From an uncultured Chthoniobacterales bacterium (GTDB lineage: Bacteria; Verrucomicrobiota; Verrucomicrobiia; Chthoniobacterales; UBA10450), in assembly GCA_902805675.1 (NCBI GenBank), contig CADCTA010000054.1, positions 1-44,622 of the forward strand: a DNA stretch of 44,622 nucleotides, written 5' to 3'. Below the pieces are notes generated by a model. It saw only the letters and a list, made by a program, of their open reading frames with translations, did no database searches and was not told the DNA's origin. The position numbers and the translations under genes are program-made. Below, one piece after another: positions 32,692 to 41,224 of this stretch. Numbering within the stretch: the stretch's first letter is position 1; every line of letters begins with the position of its first letter.

Positions 32692-34158
32692 ATGACCGCG
32701 AAGCAATGTGATATTGGCCTGATCGGCCTCGCCGTAATGGGCGAAAATCTCGTCCTCAACATGGAGTCCAAAGGCTTCTCCGTCGCGGTGTTCAACCGCA
32801 CCGCGGAGGTGACGGACAAGTTCGCGGCCGGCAAAGCGAAGGGGAAAAATATTCAGCCTACGCGCACGATGGAGGAGTTCGTCGGTGCGCTCTCCCGACC
32901 ACGCAAAGCAATGATCATGGTGAAGGCCGGCGGGCCGGTCGACGCCGTCATTAACCAGCTCGTCCCGCTGCTCGAGCCCGGCGACGTCATCATCGATGGC
33001 GGCAACTCGCTCTTCACCGACACGCAGCGCCGCTGCCAGGAAGTGGAAGCGCACGGACTGCACTTCGTGGGCTGCGGCGTCTCTGGCGGTGAGGAAGGCG
33101 CGCTCAAGGGCCCATCGATGATGCCCGGCGGCTCGCGTGAGGCATGGGAGATCGTCGCGCCCATCTTCCGCAAGATCGCCGCGCAGGTGGATGGGGAACC
33201 TTGCTGCCGTTACATGGGACCGGACGGCGCCGGGCATTACGTCAAAATGGTGCACAACGGCATCGAGTACGGCGACATGCAGCTCATCTGCGAATCGTAC
33301 GCAATCCTGAAGCACGTCCTCGGGATGGAAGCGGCGGAGCTTGCCGAGATCTTCGCCGACTGGAACCGCGGCGAGCTCGACAGCTACCTCATCGACATCA
33401 CCGCGCAGATCTTCCGCAAGACCGACCCGGACACGGGCAAGCCGCTCGTCGACGTCATCCTCGACAAGGCCGGCCAGAAAGGAACCGGCATGTGGACGCT
33501 GCAGTCCGCGATCCAGCGCGCGGTCGTTATCTCGACCATCAACGCCGCCGTGGAAGCGCGCGTGATCTCGTCCCGCAAAGAAGAGCGCGTAAACTCCTCC
33601 AAGATCCTGCCGCAGCCGCAGCCGACGAAGTTCGCAGGCGATCGCGCGCAGCTGATCGAGGCCGTTCGCCAGGCGCTCTACGCTTCGAAGATCGTCTCTT
33701 ACGCGCAAGGCATGGAGCTGCTCGGCGCGGCGAGTCTCGAGTATAAGTGGGACTTGAACTTCGGCGACATCGCCACGATTTGGCGGGGCGGCTGCATCAT
33801 CCGCGCGAAGTTCCTCAACCGCATCGTGGAGGCTTACGAGCGCGATCGCGCTCTTCACAATCTTCTGCTCGATCGGTACTTCACGAACATCATTGAGACG
33901 ACGCAGCATAACTGGCGCGTCGCTGTCGCAACCGCGGTCACACAGGGCGTCGCCGTCCCGGCATTTGCTGCTTCGCTCTCCTATTTCGATAGCTACCGGC
34001 AGGCGCGCCTGCCCGCGAATCTGCTGCAGGCGCAACGGGACTTCTTCGGCGCGCACACCTACGAGCGCATCGACAAACCGGGCATCTTCCATACCGAGTG
34101 GATGGAAGGCTCCGAAGTCACTGCGAAACCCAAGGCGCCGCAACGCGCTGGCGAGTAG
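32692..34158 (+). CDS. gnd: 6-phosphogluconate dehydrogenase, decarboxylating
   Basis: 488 residues, ATG 32692 with AGGAGA (32678-32683) eight bases upstream. N-terminal Rossmann domain: IGLIGLAVMGENLVLNM, FNRT, VKAGGPVDAVI and DGGNSLFTDTQRR. The substrate motif GVSGGEEGALKGPSMMPGG (~130-148) and the catalytic Lys in HYVKMVHNGIEYGDMQL (~185) are present, as is the C-terminal all-helical domain (AVATAVTQGVAVPAFAASLSYFDSYR). It oxidises 6-phosphogluconate to ribulose-5-phosphate and CO2, with NADP+ in most relatives, in the cytosol. Full family length. Confidence 0.96.
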   Translation: MTAKQCDIGLIGLAVMGENLVLNMESKGFSVAVFNRTAEVTDKFAAGKAKGKNIQPTRTMEEFVGALSRPRKAMIMVKAGGPVDAVINQLVPLLEPGDVIIDGGNSLFTDTQRRCQEVEAHGLHFVGCGVSGGEEGALKGPSMMPGGSREAWEIVAPIFRKIAAQVDGEPCCRYMGPDGAGHYVKMVHNGIEYGDMQLICESYAILKHVLGMEAAELAEIFADWNRGELDSYLIDITAQIFRKTDPDTGKPLVDVILDKAGQKGTGMWTLQSAIQRAVVISTINAAVEARVISSRKEERVNSSKILPQPQPTKFAGDRAQLIEAVRQALYASKIVSYAQGMELLGAASLEYKWDLNFGDIATIWRGGCIIRAKFLNRIVEAYERDRALHNLLLDRYFTNIIETTQHNWRVAVATAVTQGVAVPAFAASLSYFDSYRQARLPANLLQAQRDFFGAHTYERIDKPGIFHTEWMEGSEVTAKPKAPQRAGE

Positions 34159-34166
34159 ATTCGGGT

Positions 34167-34379
34167 ATGCCGATTTACGTTTACGAGACCACGGGCAGCG
34201 ATAAGCCGGTGCAGCGTTTTGAAGTGACGCAGAGCATGAAGGACGAACCGCTGCGCACCCACCCCGAGACTGGAGAACCGGTGCGTCGCGTGATCAGCGG
34301 CGGACTCGGCGTGATGGTGCCGGGCGGCGCGAAACCGCCGTCGAGCGGTGGCTGCGGCTCTGGCTGCGGGTGCCACTAG
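34167..34379 (+). CDS. FmdB-like small protein without the zinc-ribbon cysteines
   Basis: 70 residues from ATG 34167, 8 bases after gnd. It starts MPIYVYETTGSDKPVQRFEV, where FmdB-type zinc ribbons have MPIYEYxCxxCG; both ribbon cysteines are replaced. FEVTQSMKDEPL, HPETGEPVRRVISGG and a Gly/Pro-rich end follow. A Cys cluster sits instead at the very C-terminus (GGCGSGCGCH). It is likely co-transcribed with gnd. Role unknown; FmdB-like proteins are often called regulators with little proof. Confidence 0.75.
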   Translation: MPIYVYETTGSDKPVQRFEVTQSMKDEPLRTHPETGEPVRRVISGGLGVMVPGGAKPPSSGGCGSGCGCH

Positions 34380-34474
34380 GTAGAAGGCGTTCCTTTCCGC
34401 CGGTGCGGAGTTGGCGGCTGTCGCATCGCGCGTCGTGGACAACGCCGTCCGGCTATGCCTCGCCACCGGAGAAA

Positions 34475-34564
34475 GCGCCAGAATACTGGCGCACTCCAAG
34501 ACGCTGGCGCGACGGCCACGCGCTGCTGTCGCTTGCGTTTTGGAGTGCGGCGGTATTCCGCCGC
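34475..34564. repeat. BIME-like pair of inverted GGAG-type REP hairpins
   Basis: Left REP (minus orientation): stem GCGCCAG-AATA-CTGGCGC (34475-34492), A, then CTCC (34494-34497), i.e. GGAG on the other strand. Right REP: GGAG (34542-34545), T, stem GCGGCGG-TATT-CCGCCGC (34547-34564). Both share the pattern GGAGTGC...TATT...GC. The gap 34380-34581 between convergent FmdB-like and DegT genes holds this and further imperfect palindromes but no gene. Confidence 0.85.
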
Positions 34565-34581
34565 TTTTCAGCGCGACCGCT

Positions 34582-35808
34582 CTACGCTGCGGATGCCACT
34601 AAGCTCGGCGTCTCCGTCCGGCCCGAGCTGAAGAACTCCTGGATCGCATCCACCACGTAGAGCTGCGCTTCACGCGATAGCTCAGGATAGATCGGGAGCG
34701 CGAGCGTCTCGCGCGCGGCTCGCTCCGTCTCGGGAAGATCACCTTCCCGATAGCCGAGATACGCAAAGCATTGCTGCTGGTGCAGGCCGAGCGGGTAATA
34801 GATTGCGGTGCCAATCTGCTGATGGGTCAGATGCTCGCGCAGTTCGTCCCGACGCTCGGTGGCAACGACAAACTGATGGTAGATGTGGTGATTGGTAAGG
34901 CGTCGCTCCCGGAACGGCTCCGCGGGTAAGCGGACCTGCTTCGTTAAACCGCGCCGCGTAAACTCTTCGCGGTACACATCGGCGACGCGGCGCCGGGCCG
35001 CGGACCAGCCATTCAGATGCGGCAGCTTCACGTTCAGCACGGCGGCCTGGATTTCATCGAGCCGGAAGTTCCCGCCGATGAAATGATGGAAGTAGCGCGG
35101 CTCCATCCCATGCTGGCGGCAGATGCGGATCTTATGCGCGAGCTCATCATCGTTCGAGAGGATGAGTCCGGCGTCGCCCGCGGCGCCGAGATTCTTGGAG
35201 GGATAAAAACTGAACGAGCCGACCAGCCCCATCGTGCCGGCCTGCGCCGCGCCACCTTGCCTCGGGTATTCGGCGCCGATCGCCTGCGCCGCATCCTCGA
35301 TCACCGGAACGCCCGCGCGTCGCGCGATTTCGGTGATCGCATCCATGTCACAGCACAATCCAAACAGATGCACGGGCATGATCGCGCGCACGGTTCGTCC
35401 GCCGTCGTCAACGAGTCTGCCATCCGCCTGCCGCGCGCATTTCGCGAGGAAGCTTTCGATCGCGGCCGGTGAAATATTGTAGGTGACCGGATCGATATCG
35501 ACGAAAACCGGCCTCGCTCCGACTCGCGCCACGCAGCCGCCGGTGGCGAAAAACGTGAACGCCGTCGTCACGACCGCGTCGCCCGGGCCGATCTCCATCG
35601 CCATCAGGATGGCGAGCAATGCATCGGTGCCGGATGAGACGCCGATGGCATGTTTCGCCCCGCAGTATCGGGCGATGGCCGACTCGAATGCCTCAACCTT
35701 TGGGCCGAGAATGAAGTTCTGCGTCGCAAGAATTTCATCGATCTCGGCGCGGAGCGGTTCGGCCAGCGCACGGTGCTGTTCGCTGAGGTCGAGCAACGGC
35801 ACGTGCAT
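34582..35808 (-). CDS. DegT/DnrJ/EryC1/StrS-family sugar aminotransferase
   Basis: 408 residues from ATG 35808 (MHVPLLDLSEQHRALAEPL); a Met 12 codons upstream adds an unrelated segment. PLP type I fold: VSSGTDALLAILMAM, TTAFTFFATGG, PVHLFGLCCDMDAI, VIEDAAQAIGAEY, the internal-aldimine Lys in SFYPSKNLGAAGDAGLI (~205), and GGNFRLDEIQAAVLNVKLPHL. Such enzymes aminate keto-sugars (3- or 4-amino sugars) for surface polysaccharides. No other sugar gene adjoins it, but the export genes at 25-31 kb could use its product. The stop lies in the REP tail. Confidence 0.92.
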   Translation of the reverse strand: MHVPLLDLSEQHRALAEPLRAEIDEILATQNFILGPKVEAFESAIARYCGAKHAIGVSSGTDALLAILMAMEIGPGDAVVTTAFTFFATGGCVARVGARPVFVDIDPVTYNISPAAIESFLAKCARQADGRLVDDGGRTVRAIMPVHLFGLCCDMDAITEIARRAGVPVIEDAAQAIGAEYPRQGGAAQAGTMGLVGSFSFYPSKNLGAAGDAGLILSNDDELAHKIRICRQHGMEPRYFHHFIGGNFRLDEIQAAVLNVKLPHLNGWSAARRRVADVYREEFTRRGLTKQVRLPAEPFRERRLTNHHIYHQFVVATERRDELREHLTHQQIGTAIYYPLGLHQQQCFAYLGYREGDLPETERAARETLALPIYPELSREAQLYVVDAIQEFFSSGRTETPSLVASAA

Positions 35809-35910
35809 GGGCGCAAAGCATGGCAGTTCCGAGCAGCGCTTCAAACGCGAACTTCAAGCCGGGTGCTGCGCGCGTTGACCGTCGAAGCGCAGTAAGTTAA
35901 CATCGCTGGC

Positions 35911-36087
35911 ATGTCGCTCCTTCGCGGGCTTTTTTGGCTCGTCCTGTTCGGGTTTTTTACCTTCTGCTTCATCGTGCTCTTCGAGTACGGCACGGCGGAT
36001 TTTTCGGACGGGTTCAAGAAGGAGTTTGAGCGGGTAAAGGCGTTTGCCATGCAGGCAAGCAAGCCGGCAGACAAGGCGAAGAAGTAG
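35911..36087 (+). CDS. Small single-span membrane protein (58 residues)
   Basis: ATG 35911 to TAG 36085-36087. One hydrophobic segment (LLRGLFWLVLFGFFTFCFIV, ~3-22) is followed by EYGTADFSDGF, a basic/acidic amphipathic stretch (KKEFERVKAFAM) and a Lys-rich tail (KPADKAKK). The Phe-rich helix with Cys and the charged tail look like a designed short membrane protein, not a chance frame; similar short proteins are, from memory, found in related genomes. No function can be assigned. It is divergent from the DegT gene, 102 bases between the starts. Confidence 0.65.
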   Translation: MSLLRGLFWLVLFGFFTFCFIVLFEYGTADFSDGFKKEFERVKAFAMQASKPADKAKK

Positions 36088-36130
36088 CGTCTTTCTGACG
36101 AACCTACGTCGACGATCGTCACCTCCCCTG

Positions 36131-36286
36131 CGCGGTCATCCTGAGCCGCGGAGACGGCGAAGGACCTCACGTTCTCGCACGTGTCTCAGAGGCGACGCTT
36201 GGTCGTCGAAAGACGCTGGAAATTCTTCAACGTCGCTCGTGCCGGCGTGAGGTCCTTCACCGTCTGCGCGGCTCAGGATGACCGCG
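36131..36286. repeat. Family A fold-back element, copy 4 (gene-less)
   Basis: Arms 36131-36170 and 36247-36286 are inverted repeats with two mismatches over 40 positions (cgcggtcatcctgagccgcg ... gaaggacctcac). The 76-base middle carries no gene. The inner edge gccggc before the right arm is shared with the GIY-YIG copy (tgccggcgtgaggtcctt), which supports descent from it by internal deletion. Confidence 0.88.
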
Positions 36287-36302
36287 TTGGGTGTTGGCGA
36301 CG

Positions 36303-37065
36303 TTACTCGACGAACTCGACCTCAACATTCCTGTCGACGTAGCCGCGCTTGCGCGCTGTGCCTAGGAACTGCCTGAATCGCGGCGCGCCCCGCGTCGCCG
36401 TACTCGATGCTCTCGCGCAAAATGACGGCCAAATCACGACGAACCGCCTGCGGGATGTCTTTGCGCAATACATTGCCCCCGAGCGGCAGTGGCAGGCCGA
36501 TCTCCCGCTTCCACCATTCACCGAGATCGACGACTTTCGTGAAGCCGCTGCGCGCGTAGGTGAGCTGGCCTTCGTGAATGATCAAGCCCGCAGCTGCGCG
36601 CCCGCTCTTCACCGCATCGAAGATCTGATCGAACGGCACCACGACGTAATCGAAGTCACCGAGGTAAGCTGCAGCGCGATATACGCGCTCGTCATCTTCC
36701 CCGGCACGGCGATGGTTCGCCCGCGCAGCCATTGCCTGATCTCCTCGTCACTGCGCCGGCGGCCAGCTCCTCTGTTTCGACGCTGACGATCATGGGCCCG
36801 TGTCCGTCGCCCAACCTCGCGCCGCACGGCAACAGCGCGTACTTGTCGGTGATGTAGGCGTAGGGGTGGATCAACACGGCCGAGATGTGCAACTCACCGC
36901 GCAGCGCCCGCTCGTTGAGCGTCTGAATACCCTCCAGCCGGTGTTCGAACCGATAGCCGCGGAGGTCAATCTTCTCCTCCGCCATCGCGTAAAACATGAA
37001 CGCATCATCCGGATCCGGAGAATGTCCGAGCCGAAAACGGGCGAATCGGCTGACACGGCGGTCAT
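36303..37065 (-). pseudogene. mqnD: Decayed mqnD (1,4-dihydroxy-6-naphthoate synthase)
   Basis: Pieces of one MqnD protein lie in order but in changing frames. The segment with RFRLGHSPDPDDAFMFYAMA to GDGHGPMIVS (37050 to ~36770) has no start codon in frame. LRGRTIAVPGKMTSAYIALQL (~36750-36665) is in a second frame, YLGDFDYVVVPFDQIFDAV to LRESIEYGD (~36670-36385) in a third, and the C-terminal end RNVEVEFVE with stop at 36303 is back in the second. About 50 residues between the last two parts are missing. That is at least three frameshifts plus a deletion, so no active enzyme is made. MqnD acts in the futalosine route to menaquinone. A family A element lies just past the 3' end. Confidence 0.85.
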
Positions 37066-37161
37066 GCTACGCGGTGAGGCAGGCGGTGCAATTCAACCGC
37101 GCGAGAGTGCGCACTCGATGGTAAGGATTGTCGTCCGCAAGCCGCAACCGTCTCTCGCCAA

Positions 37162-37782
37162 GTGCAATCCACCTCTCCCACGCAGCCTTTAGTCTGCCAC
37201 GACTGCGACGCGTTGCTCGCCGCTCCCCAGTTGCAGGACGGCGAGAAGGCGATTTGCCCGCGTTGTGTCGGCGTAATCGTCTCGCGCGGTCGCAACTCGC
37301 TGCAGCGCACCGCAGCCTTTGCCATGGCTTCAGCCGTGCTCTTCGCGGTCGCGAATTCCTTTCCCTTCCTCACCATGCGTGCCGGGTTCCGCGAGAGCCA
37401 GATGTTGCTCTGGGAAAGCGCGACCGGACTCGGGGCGGGAGGGTACCCGGCACTGGCCGCGGCGGTAGCCATCTTCATCATCGCGGCTCCGGCTCTGCTG
37501 ATCGGCGGGCTTCTCTACATTGTCATGCCGTTGCTCTGGGGACGGCGCCTGCCTGGCACGGTCGCGTTGTGTCGCTGGGTCTTCCGCGCGCGGCGCTGGG
37601 ACATGACGGAAGTGTTCCTGCTCAGCGTGCTCGTCAGCCTGATGAAGCTCGGCAGTCTGGCGGAGCTCACGCTCGGCACCTCCTTCTGGGCGTTGGTGGC
37701 GTTGATCGTTTGCCTGACTGCGGCGGTGGCGTCGCTTCATCCGCGCGACCTCTGGGCGCGTATAGAGGAAGCGCGTCCATGA
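37162..37782 (+). CDS. pqiA: PqiA-family membrane protein, first copy
   Basis: 206 residues from GTG 37162. An N-terminal zinc ribbon (VCHDCDALL at 12-15 and ICPRCVGVI at ~32-35) precedes four membrane segments (~52-75, 95-120, 145-165, 175-195). NSLQRTAAFAMAS and the RWDMTEVFLLSVLVSLMKLGSLAEL motif are typical of one half of E. coli PqiA/YebS, which contains two such halves in one chain. Here each half is a separate gene. PqiA is the inner-membrane partner of the PqiB MCE tunnel for lipid movement between membranes. Overlaps the next start by four bases (ATGA). Confidence 0.9.
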   Translation: MQSTSPTQPLVCHDCDALLAAPQLQDGEKAICPRCVGVIVSRGRNSLQRTAAFAMASAVLFAVANSFPFLTMRAGFRESQMLLWESATGLGAGGYPALAAAVAIFIIAAPALLIGGLLYIVMPLLWGRRLPGTVALCRWVFRARRWDMTEVFLLSVLVSLMKLGSLAELTLGTSFWALVALIVCLTAAVASLHPRDLWARIEEARP

Positions 37783-38414
37783 AACAGCTGCCGACCGAAT
37801 CCGCCGCCGACTGGGGCGTGGCGCTTTGCCACGTCTGTGGGCTGGCGTCACCACTCCGCGCCGGCCATTGCTCGCGCTGTGACAGTCGCCTTCACCTGCG
37901 CAATCGCGACAGCCTGCAACGCACCTGGGCGTTCACGATCGCGTCGCTCCTGCTTTATTTTCCCGCGAATATGCTGCCCATCCTGCGCGTGGAATCGTTC
38001 TACGGCACGCAATCGAGCACGATCCTGACCGGCGTGATTCAGTTCTGGGACGAAGGCGATTATCCCGTCGCGATCATCATTTTCGTGGCGAGCGTCGTGA
38101 TCCCAATCCTGAAGATCATTGCAATCGTCTGGCTATGCTTTGCGGCCACGAAGGGGTGGCAGCCGCGTCAGATGACCAGGCTTTACCGCGTGACAGAATT
38201 TGTCGGCCGCTGGTCGATGGTCGACGTCTTTGTCGTCGCGATTCTCGTCGGGGTGGTGCAGCTTGGGTCGACGATTTCGATCCATCCGGGAGCAGGCGCG
38301 GTGTCGTTTGCCGCGGTAGTGGTCCTGACAATGCTTGCCGCCATGAGCTTCGATCCACGCCTGATCTGGGACGCGGCCGCGGCACGCGCACAACAAGGCG
38401 GACACCAACACTGA
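37779..38414 (+). CDS. pqiA: PqiA-family membrane protein, second copy
   Basis: 211 residues from ATG 37779, overlapping the previous stop. It is built like its neighbour: ribbon cysteines (LCHVCGL, CSRCDSRL), NRDSLQRTWAFTIASLLLYFPANMLPIL, four membrane segments and the motif EFVGRWSMVDVFVVAILVGVVQLG. It corresponds to the second half of fused PqiA. The stop overlaps the MCE gene start (TGATG). With the first copy it probably forms a heterodimer equal to one full PqiA. Confidence 0.9.
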   Translation: MKQLPTESAADWGVALCHVCGLASPLRAGHCSRCDSRLHLRNRDSLQRTWAFTIASLLLYFPANMLPILRVESFYGTQSSTILTGVIQFWDEGDYPVAIIIFVASVVIPILKIIAIVWLCFAATKGWQPRQMTRLYRVTEFVGRWSMVDVFVVAILVGVVQLGSTISIHPGAGAVSFAAVVVLTMLAAMSFDPRLIWDAAAARAQQGGHQH

Positions 38415-39982
38415 TGGCGCAGGACGTTGCATTCGAGCCGTCGACAGGGCAGCCGATCGTGAGACCCACCCGTAGGTTCTCGCCGATCTGGATCATCCCC
38501 ATCGTCGCGGCGGTGCTTGGCGCGTGGCTGGCGTGGAAATACTACGCGTCGCGTGGGCCTGCGATCACCGTGAGGTTTGAAACCGCGGACGGCATCGCGG
38601 CCGGCAAGACACCCGTCATGTGCCGGAGCGTGAACGTCGGCACAGTCGAGAACGTTAGCCTAACGAGCGACCTGAAAGGCGTCATCGTGACGATGCAGAT
38701 GACGGCTCAAGCGACTCGTCTGCTGACCGAGGACACGCAGATCTGGGTCGTTCGACCGCGTTATGGCGCCGGCGGAATCTCTGGCCTGAGCACGCTGGTC
38801 TCGGGCAGCTATATCGAGCTCGCACCTGGCGTGTCAGAGGCAGCACGGCGCGAGTTCGTCGGGCTCGAGCAACCGCCAGTCACACCGCAAGGCGTTCCAG
38901 GTGTCCACGTCACGCTCATTACCGATGTCGCAGGCGGAATCGCTCCCGGCACCGCGATCACCTACAAAGGCCTGGCGGCAGGGCGGATCGAAACTCGCAT
39001 CTTTCATCCCGAGAACGGCAAGGTCGAGTTCCGCGCGTTCATCTCCGCGGAATTCGCGCCGCTCGTCCGCACGAACACCAAGTTCTGGAACGCGAGCGGC
39101 ATCGATATGCAGGTTGGCGCGAACGGTCTGCAGCTGCGCACCGGCACGCTCGAGTCGCTGCTCATGGGCGGGGTCACGTTTGGCCAGGGCGATGGCGCTC
39201 CGTCTGGCCCTCCCGCGCCGGATGGCGCCACCTTCGCGCTCTATGGAAGCTTCGAAGACACGAAGAAATTCTCGATGCGGAGCAGCGTTCCGTACCTCCT
39301 GCTCTTCACCGGCAGCGCGCGCGGCTTGAACGAAGGCGCGCCGGTGGAATTCCGCGGCGTGCGCATCGGCACGGTCAACGGCGTCTCCTTCCGATATCTG
39401 CCTAACAATCCCGAGCGGCGCGTGCCGGTCCTCATCCAGGTCGACCCGAGCTTTATCACCGATCTGCCCTCCGACACCACGGAAGCCGCCGAGAACTTCG
39501 TTGCCGATGCAGTGCGCAACGGAATGCGCGCCAGCCTCAAGACCGGCAACCTGCTTACCGGCCAGATGTATGTCGATCTGGATTTCCAAAAGGATGCGCC
39601 GCCCGCCACGGTTGCGGAACTCGATGGCTACCGCCTCATTCCGACCACGTCCGGCGGACTCGGCGAGCTCCAGGACAAAGCGACCGCGCTTCTGGACAAG
39701 CTCGCCGCGCTTCCGCTGGATGAGACGGTCCGCAATGCGACTGCCGCGCTCGATGCTGTTAAAACAATGTCAGAGACGCTGAGCAAAACCGCCGGTGGCT
39801 TCAACGCGGAATCGCCCGTCTATCGTCAGCTCACCGCCACGCTGCGCGAACTCGATGAGACGCTCCGTTCGGTGAAGACATTAGCCGACACGCTCGAGCA
39901 GAAGCCGAATTCGCTCATCTTCGGCAAAGGCAAAGCGACACCGACGCCGAGCCCCGCGGCACGAGAGAATCGCAGGCGATAG
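38414..39982 (+). CDS. pqiB: PqiB-like MCE-domain protein
   Basis: 522 residues from ATG 38414. One N-terminal membrane helix (SPIWIIPIVAAVLGAWLAW, ~25-43) is followed by three MCE domains: ITVRFETADGIAAGKTPVMCRSVNVGTV (~50-), VHVTLITDVAGGIAPGTAITYKGLAAGRI (~165-) and LLFTGSARGLNEGAPVEFRGVRIGTV (~297-). A C-terminal helical region (~415-500, ELQDKATALLDKLAALPLDETV...) would form the needle tunnel seen in PqiB. It bridges the periplasm to carry lipids. No PqiC lipoprotein gene follows. Last gene of the three-gene operon. Confidence 0.93.
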   Translation: MAQDVAFEPSTGQPIVRPTRRFSPIWIIPIVAAVLGAWLAWKYYASRGPAITVRFETADGIAAGKTPVMCRSVNVGTVENVSLTSDLKGVIVTMQMTAQATRLLTEDTQIWVVRPRYGAGGISGLSTLVSGSYIELAPGVSEAARREFVGLEQPPVTPQGVPGVHVTLITDVAGGIAPGTAITYKGLAAGRIETRIFHPENGKVEFRAFISAEFAPLVRTNTKFWNASGIDMQVGANGLQLRTGTLESLLMGGVTFGQGDGAPSGPPAPDGATFALYGSFEDTKKFSMRSSVPYLLLFTGSARGLNEGAPVEFRGVRIGTVNGVSFRYLPNNPERRVPVLIQVDPSFITDLPSDTTEAAENFVADAVRNGMRASLKTGNLLTGQMYVDLDFQKDAPPATVAELDGYRLIPTTSGGLGELQDKATALLDKLAALPLDETVRNATAALDAVKTMSETLSKTAGGFNAESPVYRQLTATLRELDETLRSVKTLADTLEQKPNSLIFGKGKATPTPSPAARENRRR

Positions 39983-40013
39983 CGCCAATGCCGAGCCGGC
40001 TGGCCAAACAAGC

Positions 40014-40095
40014 CTGTCATTCCGACCGAAGTGGAGGAATCCCGCTGCAGTACAGCGGGTTTGCCACGGGATCCCTCGACTTCGCTCGGGATGAC
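40014..40095. repeat. Family B palindromic repeat, copy 4
   Basis: ctgtcattccgaccgaagtg, then gaggaatcccgctgcag, inverted against cacgggatccctcgacttcg, then ctcgggatgac. It sits between pqiB and parB. Confidence 0.8.
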
Positions 40096-40135
40096 TGCGG
40101 TTGCGTCACCGGTCGGTTCCGATAGTCTGCACGCG

Positions 40136-41044
40136 ATGGCAAAATCCGCTCTCGGCAAAGGTCTTGGCGCGCTGATTGGGACACGCCCGGCCCCGATCGT
40201 GCCACCTGCGCCCGCGGACTCTGGCGAGAGCGTGGAGACGGGCGAGCGTGTCCGGCAAGTGCCGCTCACGAGCATCGTCGCCAGTCCGCTGCAACCGCGG
40301 ACGGAATTCGCCGCAGAAGCTCTGCAAGAGCTCGTCGACTCCATCCGGCAGCACGGAATCATTCAGCCGCTCATCGTGCGGATGGTGGACGGCAAGCATG
40401 AGCTCATCGCCGGTGAGCGCCGCTGGCGAGCAGCGCAGCAGCTCGGGTTCATCGAAGCGCCGGTCATCGTGCGTGAAGCGAGCGATCGCGACGTGCTCGA
40501 GCTGTCGCTGATCGAGAACCTCCAGCGCGCGGACCTGAACCCGATCGAAGAAGCGCAGGCCTATGCGCGGCTCGCGCGCGAGTTTGAGCTGCGGCAGGAA
40601 GACATCGCGCTGAAGGTCGGTCGCAGCCGCGCAGCCGTCGCAAACTCGATGCGGCTCCTCGATCTGCACGAGCAGGTGCAGGGCTGGGTGACGAAAGGGC
40701 TGTTAAGCGTGGGTCACGCGAAGGCGCTCCTCGGATTGAAAGCGCCGGACGAGCAGCTCGCTGTCGCGGAGACGATCCTGCGGCGCAGCGCGACCGTGCG
40801 CGATGCCGAGCGGCTCGTCGCGAAACAGCTCGGCGGAGCCCGGCGTCGCAGACGACAGACAGTGAATGCGCCGGTCCAATCCGCGCAGCTCGAGGATCTG
40901 CAGAACCGGTTGCAGCAGCATCTCGGCACGCGCGTGACCTTGCACCACGGCGAGAAGCGCGGGCGCATCGAGATCGAATACTACGGCAACGATGATCTCG
41001 AGCGCGTGTTAAGCGCGCTTGGTCTCGCGACTAGCGACAGCTAG
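40136..41044 (+). CDS. parB: Chromosome-partitioning protein ParB
   Basis: 302 residues from ATG 40136 (MAKSALGKGLGALIG, the usual ParB opening); a frame open to 40031 is only translated repeat. ParB/Srx N-domain with QPRTEFAAEALQELVDSI, QPLIVRMVDGKHELIAGERRWRAAQ (GERRWRA near residue 93, the CTP-binding box) and IENLQRADLNPIEEA. A helix-turn-helix (DIALKVGRSRAAVANSMRLLDL) binds parS, and a C-terminal dimerisation domain ends the protein. Unusually no parA is adjacent: upstream is the pqi operon, downstream a lipoprotein gene. No complete parS site was found in the window. Confidence 0.95.
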   Translation: MAKSALGKGLGALIGTRPAPIVPPAPADSGESVETGERVRQVPLTSIVASPLQPRTEFAAEALQELVDSIRQHGIIQPLIVRMVDGKHELIAGERRWRAAQQLGFIEAPVIVREASDRDVLELSLIENLQRADLNPIEEAQAYARLAREFELRQEDIALKVGRSRAAVANSMRLLDLHEQVQGWVTKGLLSVGHAKALLGLKAPDEQLAVAETILRRSATVRDAERLVAKQLGGARRRRRQTVNAPVQSAQLEDLQNRLQQHLGTRVTLHHGEKRGRIEIEYYGNDDLERVLSALGLATSDS

Positions 41045-41082
41045 CGCGCGATGGCCACGATCCGTCACCGGCTAACCGATGT

Positions 41083-41177
41083 TGTCATTCCGAGGGAAGT
41101 CGAGGAATCCCGTGGCCACACGAAAAGCTTCCGCTACGGGATTCCTCCACTGCGCTTCGCTCCGTTCGGAATGACAG
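41083..41177. repeat. Family B palindromic repeat, copy 5
   Basis: tgtcattccgagggaagtcg, then aggaatcccgtggcc, inverted against acgggattcctccactgcgc, then gttcggaatgacag. It lies between parB and the M28 gene and produces a false 58-residue N-terminal extension of the latter. Confidence 0.85.
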
Positions 41178-41224
41178 TGTTCGCTCACTGCAGCCGGCTT
41201 GCGACCGCTGTCACGATGGTGGCG

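Noticed and set aside
32554-34143. 529-codon open frame on the minus strand
   Set aside because: It is antisense to gnd, which is complete with all catalytic motifs.
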